DNA from: Chamaesiphon sp041738715
GTDB taxonomy: Bacteria; Cyanobacteriota; Cyanobacteriia; Cyanobacteriales; Chamaesiphonaceae
Length of the DNA stretch: 64,000 bases
Direction of reading: 5' to 3'
NCBI GenBank assembly: GCA_041738715.1
Contig: JBGSPI010000003.1
Location: 1 to 64,000 of the forward strand
Positions 52,811 through 61,239 of the stretch are shown piece after piece. The stretch's first letter is position 1; each line of letters begins with the position of its first letter. The position numbers and the translations under genes were made by a program. Under the pieces are notes generated by a model. The model was not told where the DNA came from and made no database searches. It saw only the letters and a program-made list of their open reading frames with translations.

Positions 52811-53290
52811 CTAATTAAACAAATTAACATCATTTAAAAATGGCACATTGGCTAATAATAAGTAACCAAATGCCGCGCCGCCAATACCACCAATTAAGAA
52901 ACCAGAAGTAAATTCATTCCAGCCTTTTTGATCGTTGAGATCGCTTGGTGGTTTAGGGACAGTCACACTCGCCAAAGGAGGCGCGGGATTGACACTAGCA
53001 TAGAGAGATAGGCAGATAGTCAGAATGACGACTAATCCAACAGTGCCTAACAATCCAGATAAATGAGCGTGATCGGAATTACGCATCGGTCCTAAGAGCG
53101 TAAAAGGACCAATCAACAGATAGCCATGAGCCATGCCTACTTCTAAGCCACGCCGTTGAGCAGACAAAGCATTGCGATAGATGGGCAAGTTACCAATAAA
53201 AGCTTGGATCACACCGGAAGAATTAACTGGAGTAGCTAGGTTGCTGACTTGAGGATCCGCAGCACTGATAGCTTGATGACGATTAGGCAT
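52811..53290 (-). CDS. psaL: Photosystem I subunit XI
   Basis: A 159-aa PsaL, which forms the interface between PSI monomers in trimers and tetramers. Seen are SNLATPVNSSGVIQAFIGNLPIYR, the helix GLEVGMAHGYLLIGPFTLLGPMR, and hydrophobic helices around 74-95 and 128-148. The frame is open from 53365, but ATG at 53290 with GAGG 7 bp upstream is the start. It follows psaJ and psaF in the same direction (order psaF-psaJ-psaL). Confidence 0.94.
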   Translation of the reverse strand: MPNRHQAISAADPQVSNLATPVNSSGVIQAFIGNLPIYRNALSAQRRGLEVGMAHGYLLIGPFTLLGPMRNSDHAHLSGLLGTVGLVVILTICLSLYASVNPAPPLASVTVPKPPSDLNDQKGWNEFTSGFLIGGIGGAAFGYLLLANVPFLNDVNLFN

Positions 53291-53310
53291 AAAAAACCTC
53301 TCAAATAATT

Positions 53311-53347
53311 TAGGGGGTAGGGGGTAGAGGGTAGAGGGTAGGGAGGG
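53311..53347. repeat. 7-nt short tandem repeat in psaL leader
   Basis: TAGGGGG/TAGAGGG-type heptamers repeat about five times between psaJ and psaL (53311-53345 and just beyond). It lies 20 bp upstream of the psaL start, within its likely leader, so it could affect psaL expression. Confidence 0.65.
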
Positions 53348-53446
53348 CATAGAGAGATTACCCACACTCAGTAGCTATAAAGAGTAGAGTAGCTAGCCTC
53401 TAGTAATCACTAAAATCTAGCCTCTATTGCCACCTAACCAGAAACA

Positions 53447-53572
53447 TTACAATGGGTGAAATAGTAAGTCAGGGAAGAAGCGATTGAATTCAATCAAAAT
53501 TCCCGCAGTAACCGTCATCCAAACTGCTGCCAAAACTGGAGCAGTGGATAAAAATCTGACAAAATGTTGCAT
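53447..53572 (-). CDS. psaJ: Photosystem I subunit IX
   Basis: A 41-aa single-helix protein read from the DNA: MQHFVRFLSTAPVLAAVW, then a hydrophobic helix and EFNRFFPDLLFHPL. The pattern is PsaJ, a small PSI subunit beside PsaF. It starts 121 bp after the psaF stop, on the same strand, and precedes psaL. A GGAGAAAGT stretch before the ATG supplies a ribosome site. Confidence 0.94.
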   Translation of the reverse strand: MQHFVRFLSTAPVLAAVWMTVTAGILIEFNRFFPDLLFHPL

Positions 53573-53692
53573 GGACTTTCTCCGAGATCTAGATCGATAC
53601 AGTTAACAGAGATCGGTTCTTAAGTTATCAGTGAGATTGCTGATAGCTATGTTCACTTTTAATGTTTAACCGATGTAATTTATGCCAAAAAG

Positions 53693-54187
53693 TTACCGAG
53701 GAGAAACAGTAATTTCATTATCTTTGGCAACTAGTTTACCAGAGGTGAATTCACCCAAGGCAGCAGCAGGCCAAGCGAATCCGCCCAACATACAGCTAGT
53801 TGCTAAAGGTAAATCAATAATAATTTCTTTTTCTTCAGCGTTGTCGCCTTTTTTGATGGCGATCAGGTAAGCACGACCAACCCAACCAATCCAACCAGCA
53901 ATGTAGAGGAACAGAATGCTAGGGATCAGGAAGTCGCCTGCGCGATCGAGTCTTCCGTCTACAATCAAGTGGGGGAGTCCTTCAGGACCACACAGAGCTT
54001 GAGAGTAACGTGCGAAGCGTTTTTTGCCAGATTCTGGATCGTCAGTGGTATTCCGTGCTGCTGCTGCCCGTTGTTGGAAGGCTTGAGACTGTCCACAGGG
54101 AACGAGTCCAGCTACATCAGCCGAAGCTGGCGGCGCGAAGTTAAACCAAAGACAGATGGCAAAGACAAAAGCCAACAGTTTTTGCAT
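53693..54187 (-). CDS. psaF: Photosystem I subunit III
   Basis: A 164-aa PsaF. The signal peptide (residues 1-23, ending PASADVAG) exports it to the lumen side. Family motifs are VPCGQSQAFQQR, YSQALCGPEGLPHLIVDGRLDRAGDFLIPSILFLYIAGWIGWVGRAYL-type (about 65-112), and an ending helix GGFAWPAAALGEF. PsaF helps dock plastocyanin and cytochrome c6 in algae and helps attach PsaJ. The frame is open to 54325 but ATG at 54187 fits the signal peptide. psaJ and psaL follow it. Confidence 0.94.
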   Translation of the reverse strand: MQKLLAFVFAICLWFNFAPPASADVAGLVPCGQSQAFQQRAAAARNTTDDPESGKKRFARYSQALCGPEGLPHLIVDGRLDRAGDFLIPSILFLYIAGWIGWVGRAYLIAIKKGDNAEEKEIIIDLPLATSCMLGGFAWPAAALGEFTSGKLVAKDNEITVSPR

Positions 54188-54449
54188 GGTGATTGTTTCC
54201 TTTTGTAACAAAACAAGAAGTTTTAGCTGCCAAACCAGAGATCGAGAACTCGATCTGCCGGAGCAAAAAAAAACTATAATAGTCGTCTGGAGATCGCGGT
54301 CAGATGCCGTGGAAACCACGAACAATGACCATTCGATCGAAGTCCGGGAGATCCGATCTAAATCGAATTGCAGGACTGTCTTATCAACAGCTACACTTAA
54401 CGATTGCCAAAATACTCCCGTCTATTTTCATATCTAAAATTAGCAGCTA

Positions 54450-55496
54450 ATGACAACAGTTTTATCAATTGAAACAAGTTGTGACGAAACTGCGGTGGCA
54501 ATCGTTAACAATCGTAACGTTTGTAGCAGTGTCGTCGCTTCTCAGATCGCCATTCATAGCCAATATGGCGGTGTAGTGCCAGAGGTAGCATCTCGTCAAC
54601 ATTTAGTCACAATCAATGAGACGATCGCCCTAGCGATGCAAGAGGCAAACCTGCACTGGAGCGAGATTGATGGAATTGCGGCGACTGTCGCACCCGGTTT
54701 AGTTGGTGCGCTGATGATTGGGATGACTGCGGCAAAAACCCTGGCGATTGTGCAGGGGAAACCGTTTTTGGGCATTCATCATCTTGAAGGGCATATTTAT
54801 GCTTCCTACTTGAGTTCGCCAGAACTGCAACCACCGTTTCTCTGCTTACTGGTATCAGGAGGGCACACTAGCTTGATCCATGTCAAGGATTGTGGGGTGT
54901 ATACAGAACTGGGAGCTACTCGCGATGATGCGGCAGGGGAAGCCTTTGATAAAGTAGCTAGATTATTAAATCTGGGCTACCCTGGTGGCCCGGTAATCGA
55001 TCGATTGGCAAGTCAAGGCGATCCAACTATCTATCCATTACCAGAGGGCAATATATCCCTTCCTGGCGGCGGTTATCACCCTTACGATTCTAGCTTTAGC
55101 GGTGTGAAGACGGCGGTGTTGCGGTTGGTGCAGAAATTACAAGCGGCCGGACAAGATTTACCTGTCGCGGATATCGCGGCAAGTTTTCAGCAGAGCGTAG
55201 CTAAATCCCTGACTAAACGAGCGATCGCTTGTGCGGTAGACTACGGGTTGGAGACGATCGCGATCGGTGGTGGTGTCGCTGCAAATCGAGGACTGAGAGA
55301 GACACTAGCCGCAGCAGCAACTCAACGGGGAATTAAGGTACTATTCCCACCGTTGGAGTATTGTACTGATAATGCAGCGATGATCGGTTGTGCCGCTGCC
55401 GAGCATCTCAGCCAAGGGCACATTTCGCCGCTTACTTTAGGGGTGCAGTCGCGATTATCGATTATGGATGTGATGAGTCTCTATTCCCCTGACTGA
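54450..55496 (+). CDS. tsaD: tRNA N6-adenosine threonylcarbamoyltransferase
   Basis: A 348-aa TsaD, which transfers threonylcarbamoyl to A37 of ANN-decoding tRNAs, making t6A, with TsaB/C/E. Motifs: LSIETSCDETAVAI at 5, VVPEVASRQHLV near 42, the metal-binding HHLEGHIYASY near 110, GAxRDDAAGEAFDKVARLLNLGYPGG near 150 and GGVAANRGLRETL near 273. The 3' end overlaps the convergent gene (55462-56586) by 35 bp. Confidence 0.95.
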   Translation: MTTVLSIETSCDETAVAIVNNRNVCSSVVASQIAIHSQYGGVVPEVASRQHLVTINETIALAMQEANLHWSEIDGIAATVAPGLVGALMIGMTAAKTLAIVQGKPFLGIHHLEGHIYASYLSSPELQPPFLCLLVSGGHTSLIHVKDCGVYTELGATRDDAAGEAFDKVARLLNLGYPGGPVIDRLASQGDPTIYPLPEGNISLPGGGYHPYDSSFSGVKTAVLRLVQKLQAAGQDLPVADIAASFQQSVAKSLTKRAIACAVDYGLETIAIGGGVAANRGLRETLAAAATQRGIKVLFPPLEYCTDNAAMIGCAAAEHLSQGHISPLTLGVQSRLSIMDVMSLYSPD

Positions 55497-56586
55497 TCCG
55501 ATCTAGATCTGCTAGTAGTCGATCGATTTGATGCGGATCGTTATGATTGTGGGTAGGAGTTTTGGGATCGACATAGATCCCGACGTGTTCTGGCACAAAT
55601 TTATCCCATTGTGCGGCTGGATCTACTATTTGTCCAGATATTGTGGGAGTGCGCGGGACTGCGGGTTTGACAGTTATTGGCTCAAGTTGTGGTCGATCCC
55701 ACTCTTCGCCCCAATCAGGCAAAGAGACTGGCGGGGGAACAGGGGGTAAAGATTCGATCGCCGGGATGCTGACTTCCACTTCCTCATCCACCCATTCTTC
55801 CCATTCCACCGCATTTTCGTCGATCGATAAATCGATCTCGTCATCAAAAGCGACTGGCGACATCACTGGTTGAGCGGATGTTCGTGTTGGTACCTGATGG
55901 TCGGTTAAATTCTGCGTGGGCGGCTGTTGGCTCGTAGTTGACTGAGGATCGATTCTCGACGGCAGAGGCTGCGCCAACAACTCTTGGTGTTGTCGATCTC
56001 CTGGCGGCACTGCGACTGAATCGATCTGTAGATTAGGATGATTAGTTGAATTGACAGAATTTGAAGTCAAAATTGCGCGAAAAGCAGCCGTTAATCGGGT
56101 GGGTAAAGATTCAGATAAATCTAATCGATCAGCGATCGATTCAGTTGTTTGTTGTGGCTCTTTGATGGATTCTGATTGCGGACAAGGGCTGATCGGTGCA
56201 GACTCGATCGCTGTCAAAATTCCCTTAATTTGGTGGAGAAATCCTTGTAAAATTCGATAACTCGAAATAATGCGATCGATATGTAACTGCTGAAGTTTAA
56301 TATAACTACTACTATTAACAATCAGACCCCTACCAACTTCATTCTGGATCTCACCAGTTAGCAAGTTAATTGTGGTAGCAAGATATTCACTTTTGGCAGA
56401 TTGTGCGACCGTGTCCGCATTGTCGCTAGACAGTTCCTCGCCAACGCCAACTTGAATATCATCAGTGATCTGAGTCGTGACACTAAGCTGATTGGCCTGA
56501 TTTAGCACTAGGGCTAAAGCTTCATTAATTTGCCCAGCTTGGATTTTTTGTTGGAATTCTTCGCTGGAGATCGGGGGATTGGACAT
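55462..56586 (-). CDS. Unknown protein with acidic linker
   Basis: A protein of about 374 aa. The first 140 residues form a folded, helical domain (SSEEFQQKIQAGQINEALALVLNQA and INLLTGEIQNEVGRG). The middle is a Ser/Gln/Pro-rich linker. The C-terminus has a very acidic run (EWEEWVDEEVEVSI) and ends with a short motif HNDPHQIDRLLADLDRIS. I see no enzyme signature; it may be an adaptor or a cell-division/DNA-associated protein. GTG at 56598 overlaps the maf stop and could be the real start. A 17-bp dispersed repeat lies in it at 55962-55978. It is convergent with tsaD, overlapping it by 35 bp. Confidence 0.65.
   Translation of the reverse strand: MSNPPISSEEFQQKIQAGQINEALALVLNQANQLSVTTQITDDIQVGVGEELSSDNADTVAQSAKSEYLATTINLLTGEIQNEVGRGLIVNSSSYIKLQQLHIDRIISSYRILQGFLHQIKGILTAIESAPISPCPQSESIKEPQQTTESIADRLDLSESLPTRLTAAFRAILTSNSVNSTNHPNLQIDSVAVPPGDRQHQELLAQPLPSRIDPQSTTSQQPPTQNLTDHQVPTRTSAQPVMSPVAFDDEIDLSIDENAVEWEEWVDEEVEVSIPAIESLPPVPPPVSLPDWGEEWDRPQLEPITVKPAVPRTPTISGQIVDPAAQWDKFVPEHVGIYVDPKTPTHNHNDPHQIDRLLADLDRISQGNRDSSHP
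55962..55978. repeat. Dispersed 17-bp repeat copy
   Basis: GCAGAGGCTGCGCCAAC differs by one base from the copy at 17405-17421. It lies inside the coding sequence and is read on the reverse strand as part of LLAQPLPSR. Confidence 0.6.
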
Positions 56587-56594
56587 GAAAGAAC

Positions 56595-57179
56595 TCACCA
56601 GTAATTGCTGAGATCGTAGCTTAGTTCGGCCAGCATCGATCTTAATAATGGCAAGCTTAGACCAATTACATTGCTATGACAACCCTCAATTTTCTCCACA
56701 AAGGCACTTCCTTTCCCTTCCAGTGCAAAGCAGCCGGCACAGACTAATGGCTCGCCAGTGGCAATATAAGCTTGAATCTGAGCATCAGATACTCGACCGA
56801 AATAAACCTGGGTAATGCCACACCGAACGACAGTTCGGTTCTCTCGTTGGTCGATGAGGGCATGTCCAGTATAGAGCGTACCGCGATTACCGCGCATTTG
56901 TTGCCAACGACGAAATGCTTCAGCGGAATCTTTGGGTTTACCGTGAATTTCGTTATTAATCATCAACACCGAATCACAACCCAAGATTAACGAATCGGTG
57001 ACTTGACTTTGCACTGTCTCTGCTTTGCGTTGCGCCAATGTCTCCACCAGCATCACGGGATCGGTCAATTCGATCGAATCTTCATCAAAGTGGCTCACGC
57101 AGATCCTCGGGTTGATGCCAATGCTCTGGAGCAATCGTCGGCGAGCGGGGGAAGCTGAGGCTAGTACAAAGTCGATCAT
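56595..57179 (-). CDS. maf: Maf family nucleotide pyrophosphatase
   Basis: A 194-aa Maf protein, a nucleoside triphosphate pyrophosphatase acting on dTTP/UTP or modified nucleotides. Signatures: LASASPARRRLLQSIGI at 6, the LILGCDSVLMINNEIHGKP loop near 63 and YTGHALIDQRENRTVV near 102. It shares a 4-nt overlap (GTGA) with the next gene downstream, which suggests coupling. Confidence 0.92.
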   Translation of the reverse strand: MIDFVLASASPARRRLLQSIGINPRICVSHFDEDSIELTDPVMLVETLAQRKAETVQSQVTDSLILGCDSVLMINNEIHGKPKDSAEAFRRWQQMRGNRGTLYTGHALIDQRENRTVVRCGITQVYFGRVSDAQIQAYIATGEPLVCAGCFALEGKGSAFVEKIEGCHSNVIGLSLPLLRSMLAELSYDLSNYW

Positions 57180-57295
57180 GAGTTAGAGGTTAGGGAATAG
57201 TGGAGAGGGAATAGTTATATCGGGTCGGTATTTCTGACAATTGAAGTTCATTGCATCAAATCTAAACACGATCCACAATCCACTATTCACTAATA

Positions 57296-57841
57296 TTAAG
57301 CCACACTAAAAGAATTGACGACTTCACCAAAAACTTTTTTCATTTTCGGCCATCTTTTATCAGTTGTGGAAGCATTGAACGTAAACAGCTTACCGCGACT
57401 CACCACCACGCTGGCAATATTATGCCGATGACCATTGGGAAATTTGACATCATATTCGAGAAGATAATAGGTTTTACCCTTAACTTCGTTCGTTTCAGCA
57501 CTAATCAATTCAGCTTCCCGCCCAGATCCTGCCGGAGCGATGGCATTTTTGCCCAATTTATAACCGACATCGGAAGCGGTACCCAAGTCACTTAATTTTT
57601 TAGACTTGTCCACTTGACTGATCACGACGCTCACATTTTCGCTAGATTCGATCAAGTCGTGAAAGATAATGTCTGCGCCTTTGGTTGTTTTAACAGCCAC
57701 CCAACCATTGGGATACAGAAATTTATAGCCATCGCCAGCATCTACATATGCTTGCAGTCCCCCAGCTTGAACCGGGGCGACATTCAGTTGTAAGATCAGA
57801 CCTAATGCCACGATGAGTGAGATGGTAATTTGTTTCCACAT
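57296..57841 (-). CDS. PsbP-like protein (CyanoP)
   Basis: A 181-aa PsbP-family protein, CyanoP, which assists PSII assembly on the lumen side. Motifs: GGLQAYVDAGDGYKFLYPNGWVAV near 27, VVISQVDKSKKLSDLGTASDVGYKL near 75, and the YLLEYDVKFPNG near 128. The signal peptide ends APVQA with no lipobox cysteine, although known cyanobacterial CyanoP proteins are lipoproteins. This one is therefore probably exported as a soluble protein. Confidence 0.86.
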   Translation of the reverse strand: MWKQITISLIVALGLILQLNVAPVQAGGLQAYVDAGDGYKFLYPNGWVAVKTTKGADIIFHDLIESSENVSVVISQVDKSKKLSDLGTASDVGYKLGKNAIAPAGSGREAELISAETNEVKGKTYYLLEYDVKFPNGHRHNIASVVVSRGKLFTFNASTTDKRWPKMKKVFGEVVNSFSVA

Positions 57842-57991
57842 TTAGATTTTCAATTTTTTAGTTATACTCGCTCACAATTATAGGGGATAGGGGCTAGAGT
57901 GAATTAGTTGTCAGCGGAGAGGATTTGAAGCGATCGTTATTCATCACAAACCCCATTTCGACGGGCTTAATCACCACCCACTAGCTACTCT

Positions 57992-59083
57992 CTAGTATTC
58001 ACTATCAATCGCTTCTCCGGCAAATTCTGGTTGGAGCTTGATCTCTTGAGATTGTTCGTTAATTAGATCGAGGGTACCTTTGATTGTCCCCACAATTGGG
58101 ACAGAGACGATAACGCCCAATAATCCAGCAATTTGTCCACCTGTCAATAAACAGATCAAAATCACGATCGGATTTAAGCCGATAAATTCACCCATTAGTT
58201 TTGGAGCCAATAAATTATCTTTAATTTGTTGCAAGATAATGGAGGCAATCAGGACAGAAACACCTAAGCCAAAATTCTTGAGCATAATTAAAATTGTGAC
58301 TAATCCAATACCTAAACTAGCCCCAATAAAGGGAATTAGCTCGGAGGCACCAATTAAAATGGCAAAAGACAACCCGAATGGTACTTTCAAGAAAAAGAAT
58401 GTCGGGGTGAGGGTGAGTGCCATAAATGTGCCGAGAAATAACTGACTGATAAAAAAGTTCTGGAAATTCAGCCGCAATGATTTACTGAGCGGAACGCCGA
58501 TGCGAGCAGGCAATAGATTGATAATTCCTGTCCATAATCGATCGCCATATAACAGCATATAAATTGACAATACCAAGATGGAGATAGTATCTAGCACTCC
58601 AGATACAGTGCCGACTGCTAATCCTACTACTTGGCTAGCAATTTCTTGAAGTTGAGTATCGATTTTGGTATTGATCTGAGTACGCAATACATCAAAGTCA
58701 AGGGGTAGACCTTTACTTTTACCCCATTCTTCCAAACCATTGATATTTTCATTACTTGCCCGAATCCATTCTGGTACTTGTTGGATTAATTCGGTTGTTT
58801 GATCGATCGCACTAGGAACTACTGTGACACCTAGAACGATTAGGATCATCAGTGTGATAAATAAGACTCCAATAATCGCTGGTACGCGCCGGAAATGAAT
58901 CCGTTCGAGAGTTGCAACGGGATAATTAAGTAAAAAGGCAATCAGCGCGGCGATTGTCAGGACAGTAATCAGATGCTCGAAATAGCGAAAAATCTGGGAT
59001 ACCACCCACAAATTCAGTCCGACAACTGGCACCCATAGTCCAATTAGTAATGAGTTTGGGATGTTGCCTAGAGAGCGTCGCAT
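57992..59083 (-). CDS. AI-2E transporter family membrane protein
   Basis: A 363-aa integral membrane protein of the AI-2E/PerM family. There are 7-8 hydrophobic helices. The family pattern LNYPVATLERIHFRRVPA is near 48, and the later helices hold IGASELIPFIGASLGIG near 238 and GGQIAGLLGVIVSVPIVGTIKG near 317. Members export small molecules; the substrate is unknown. It stands downstream of a small membrane protein gene, on the same strand. Confidence 0.88.
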   Translation of the reverse strand: MRRSLGNIPNSLLIGLWVPVVGLNLWVVSQIFRYFEHLITVLTIAALIAFLLNYPVATLERIHFRRVPAIIGVLFITLMILIVLGVTVVPSAIDQTTELIQQVPEWIRASNENINGLEEWGKSKGLPLDFDVLRTQINTKIDTQLQEIASQVVGLAVGTVSGVLDTISILVLSIYMLLYGDRLWTGIINLLPARIGVPLSKSLRLNFQNFFISQLFLGTFMALTLTPTFFFLKVPFGLSFAILIGASELIPFIGASLGIGLVTILIMLKNFGLGVSVLIASIILQQIKDNLLAPKLMGEFIGLNPIVILICLLTGGQIAGLLGVIVSVPIVGTIKGTLDLINEQSQEIKLQPEFAGEAIDSEY

Positions 59084-59175
59084 TTGTTGTCGATCGGGTG
59101 AGCAATTATCTAGTTATCAGTTTAGGCGATCGCTGTACCCATCGAAATTAAAAACGTTAAATTCACCGAATATTG

Positions 59176-59316
59176 CTACCGACTGGCTCGTCGGTCTTGT
59201 TCGCGACGTTGCCGATCGCGCCAACCGGATATAGTCAGATAGATTACCCCCAAAGTAACGATGATGAGTAACCCGAAAGCAGTAGTACCTAAAATGGGGA
59301 TGAGTGAAGTTTCCAT
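59176..59316 (-). CDS. 46-aa single-helix membrane protein, unknown
   Basis: A 46-aa protein read directly from the DNA. It has a hydrophobic helix (about residues 9-30, LGTTAFGLLIIVTLGVIYLT) followed by a strongly basic tail (GWRDRQRREQDRRASR). The form is that of small thylakoid subunits or assembly peptides, but I do not match it to PsbX, PsbY, PsaM or PetN. It lies 92 bp upstream of the AI-2E gene on the same strand. A function cannot be assigned. Confidence 0.6.
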   Translation of the reverse strand: METSLIPILGTTAFGLLIIVTLGVIYLTISGWRDRQRREQDRRASR

Positions 59317-59470
59317 CGATCGCACAGAAAATTATCTAGTCCTAATTCTACCAGACCCACCAGCCTTTACCTTGCCCCGTAACTGGCTAATTGGGCGATT
59401 GGGGTTTAGATCCAACAACTTCGACAAGTAGGGGGACTTCATTTAGTTCGATCGCAGCTTCGGCTAAAAT

Positions 59471-59719
59471 TTACCACTGTAACGATCCAGCAGATTCACC
59501 TTGAGTTCGCTTGATTTCGGCATCCCGTTCAAACCATTTAATAATCTGTGCGGGGGTGAGTTCTTCTACTTTTAGTCCTTCTTCTACGGCAATTTGCTGC
59601 AATAGTCTGAGCGAAGAAATGGTAATCCGCGTGAGAAATTTCTCATGGGTAGATAGCATCGCCATCTCTACATCTAGAGCTTCTGCTTGGCTGAGATACT
59701 TGTCGTTATTCGCAGTCAT
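59471..59719 (-). CDS. 82-aa protein downstream of sufR
   Basis: An 82-aa soluble, helical protein with a Glu/Lys-rich end (LTPAQIIKWFERDAEIKRTQGES). It starts 3 bp after the sufR stop on the same strand, so it is almost certainly in the same transcript. Family not recognised. After its stop, 26 further in-frame codons read through a protein-like stretch (LAEAAIELNEVPLLVEVV), which may be chance or a former C-terminus. Confidence 0.65.
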   Translation of the reverse strand: MTANNDKYLSQAEALDVEMAMLSTHEKFLTRITISSLRLLQQIAVEEGLKVEELTPAQIIKWFERDAEIKRTQGESAGSLQW

Positions 59720-59722
59720 TTT

Positions 59723-60367
59723 CTAGTTATTGGTAAGAGTTGAAATAAGATAACCACACTGATGTTCGCCATCCACCAACCAATGGGTGCGTTCGACCTG
59801 ACAACCTTCTAACGCAGCCGCAAACATTTCCAATTCATGTCCGCAAACAGACGGAAAAGAGCTAGCAACCTGGGCAATAGCGCAGTTATGCTCGGTGAGG
59901 ATAAATTTATCATTTTCTCCGTCCAAGGCATGGTAGTCAGCCATATAACCCTCTTGGCGACGCAATTCGACCAACTTTGCCACTCGATCGATTAATGCGC
60001 CCTTGCCGAGTTTATGGCGATAGTCGATGCTTTTTTTCTGCCAGTGTTGATGCAAGATTTCTCCCGCTTGTTCGTAGCCGAGATTATCTACTAGCGTATC
60101 GAGGAACGATAGCACAAATCGATCGTATTGATTCGGAAACTGTTCGCGCCCTTTGGGGCTGAGTTGGTAGATATGTTGGGGTCTACCAGTTCCCGCCGAT
60201 ACAGATTGATAGACGATTAAACCCTCGGCTTGTAAATCCTTGAGATGGCGGCGAATCGCTTGGGGACTAATATCTAGTGCCGTCGCCAAGTCTTGGGCTA
60301 CCGCTTGTCCCTGTTTGAGCAGGTATTCGAGAATATCTTGTTTGGTAGAATTCTGTTGCTCTGTCAT
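59723..60367 (-). CDS. sufR: SufR, Fe-S cluster-sensing repressor
   Basis: A protein of about 214 aa with an N-terminal winged helix-turn-helix (about 10-60, ILEYLLKQGQAVAQDLATALDISPQAIRRHLKDLQAEG). The C-terminal cluster-binding motif has four cysteines spaced C-X12-C-X13-C-X14-C (CAIAQVASSFPSVC, then GHELEMFAAALEGC, then QVERTHWLVDGEHQC), exactly the known SufR pattern. SufR binds a [4Fe-4S] cluster and represses the suf genes when cluster supply is adequate. ATG codons at 60370 and 60367 are both possible starts. uma2 precedes it by 37 bp. Confidence 0.94.
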   Translation of the reverse strand: MTEQQNSTKQDILEYLLKQGQAVAQDLATALDISPQAIRRHLKDLQAEGLIVYQSVSAGTGRPQHIYQLSPKGREQFPNQYDRFVLSFLDTLVDNLGYEQAGEILHQHWQKKSIDYRHKLGKGALIDRVAKLVELRRQEGYMADYHALDGENDKFILTEHNCAIAQVASSFPSVCGHELEMFAAALEGCQVERTHWLVDGEHQCGYLISTLTNN

Positions 60368-60407
60368 CATAAGCTTAAAAGCATCTCGATCGAATTGTGG
60401 GCTTCAG

Positions 60408-60998
60408 TTATTCCCAAATGGGGGTGAGATCGAGTGTGAATCCTGGGAGGACATCTTCACCGCTCAGTGTGACAGGGGATTGTAAAACTTCTACTTCTCG
60501 CCCTAGTCTATAAATTTCGACCTCCTGCTGTTGGGAGTTAATCAGCCAACCGAGCCGCACGCCGTTCTCTTGATATTCTTGCATTTTTGCTTGTAGCACT
60601 TTCAAACTGTCACTTTTTGATCGCAGTTCGATCACAAAATCGGGGACTACCGAGGGGAAAGCAATAGTGGGAGAAATGTCTTCAAGTTTAGATTTTTCAA
60701 TCCAAGTTACATCAGGGGATCTCACCGCGCCGTTGGGGAGCGTGAAACCACCAGACGAGTCAAATACTTTTCCTCGTTTAGTTTGTCGATTCCAGATCGC
60801 TACATCCGTCGTTAAATTTCCATTTCGTTCTGAGCTTTCCCATCCGGCTGGTGCCATGGTAATTAATTCTCCATTCGCAGTTAGCTCCAGTCGTAGTTCT
60901 GGGTTGTCTTGGCATAGCCGCTCGAACTCTGCATGGGTAATCTGCAGGGTGACATGACTGATATCTAGTAACAGTGGTTTGGTTTCTAGGGATTGCAT
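60408..60998 (-). CDS. Uma2 family endonuclease-like protein
   Basis: A 196-aa Uma2 protein with a PD-(D/E)XK fold: FERLCQDNPELRLELTANGELITM, WESSERNGNL, RSPDVTWIEKSKL, ELRSKSDSLK and YQENGVRLGWLINS. It is close to the copy at 31469-32035. It lies 37 bp upstream of sufR on the same strand, so the two would be co-transcribed from the suf control region. sufR is usually directly divergent from sufB, so this gene seems to have been inserted. Confidence 0.88.
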   Translation of the reverse strand: MQSLETKPLLLDISHVTLQITHAEFERLCQDNPELRLELTANGELITMAPAGWESSERNGNLTTDVAIWNRQTKRGKVFDSSGGFTLPNGAVRSPDVTWIEKSKLEDISPTIAFPSVVPDFVIELRSKSDSLKVLQAKMQEYQENGVRLGWLINSQQQEVEIYRLGREVEVLQSPVTLSGEDVLPGFTLDLTPIWE

Positions 60999-61099
60999 AA
61001 ACTTGTTACGGATGTGTTTGAGGACTTGGCAATCTCGATCTCGATTATGACTATGATTCAGGCTTCGGGACGCGAACTGAATTTAATTTGGTGACTTTG

Positions 61100-61115
61100 A
61101 CAACCACTATGTTGT
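61100..61115. promoter_or_regulatory. SufR operator site 1 (CAAC-N6-GTTG)
   Basis: ACAAC-N6-GTTGT is palindromic over both five-base arms. CAAC-N6-GTTG is the motif reported for SufR in Synechocystis. It lies between the uma2-sufR unit and sufB. Confidence 0.85.
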
Positions 61116-61141
61116 TAAACTACTGTAGAATGTACTTAAAG

Positions 61142-61155
61142 CAACTAATCGGTTG
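61142..61155. promoter_or_regulatory. SufR operator site 2 (CAAC-N6-GTTG)
   Basis: A second CAAC-N6-GTTG palindrome lies 41 bp from the first (start to start), about four helical turns. Two sites in one control region fit the known pattern for SufR autoregulation plus sufB repression. Confidence 0.82.
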
Positions 61156-61239
61156 TTTTATTAATTGTACGATCTTTTGGCTATGACAGCCAGACCGAAT
61201 CAGTTAGTGAACAGCAAGGTCGATGGAGAGCAGGTATTT

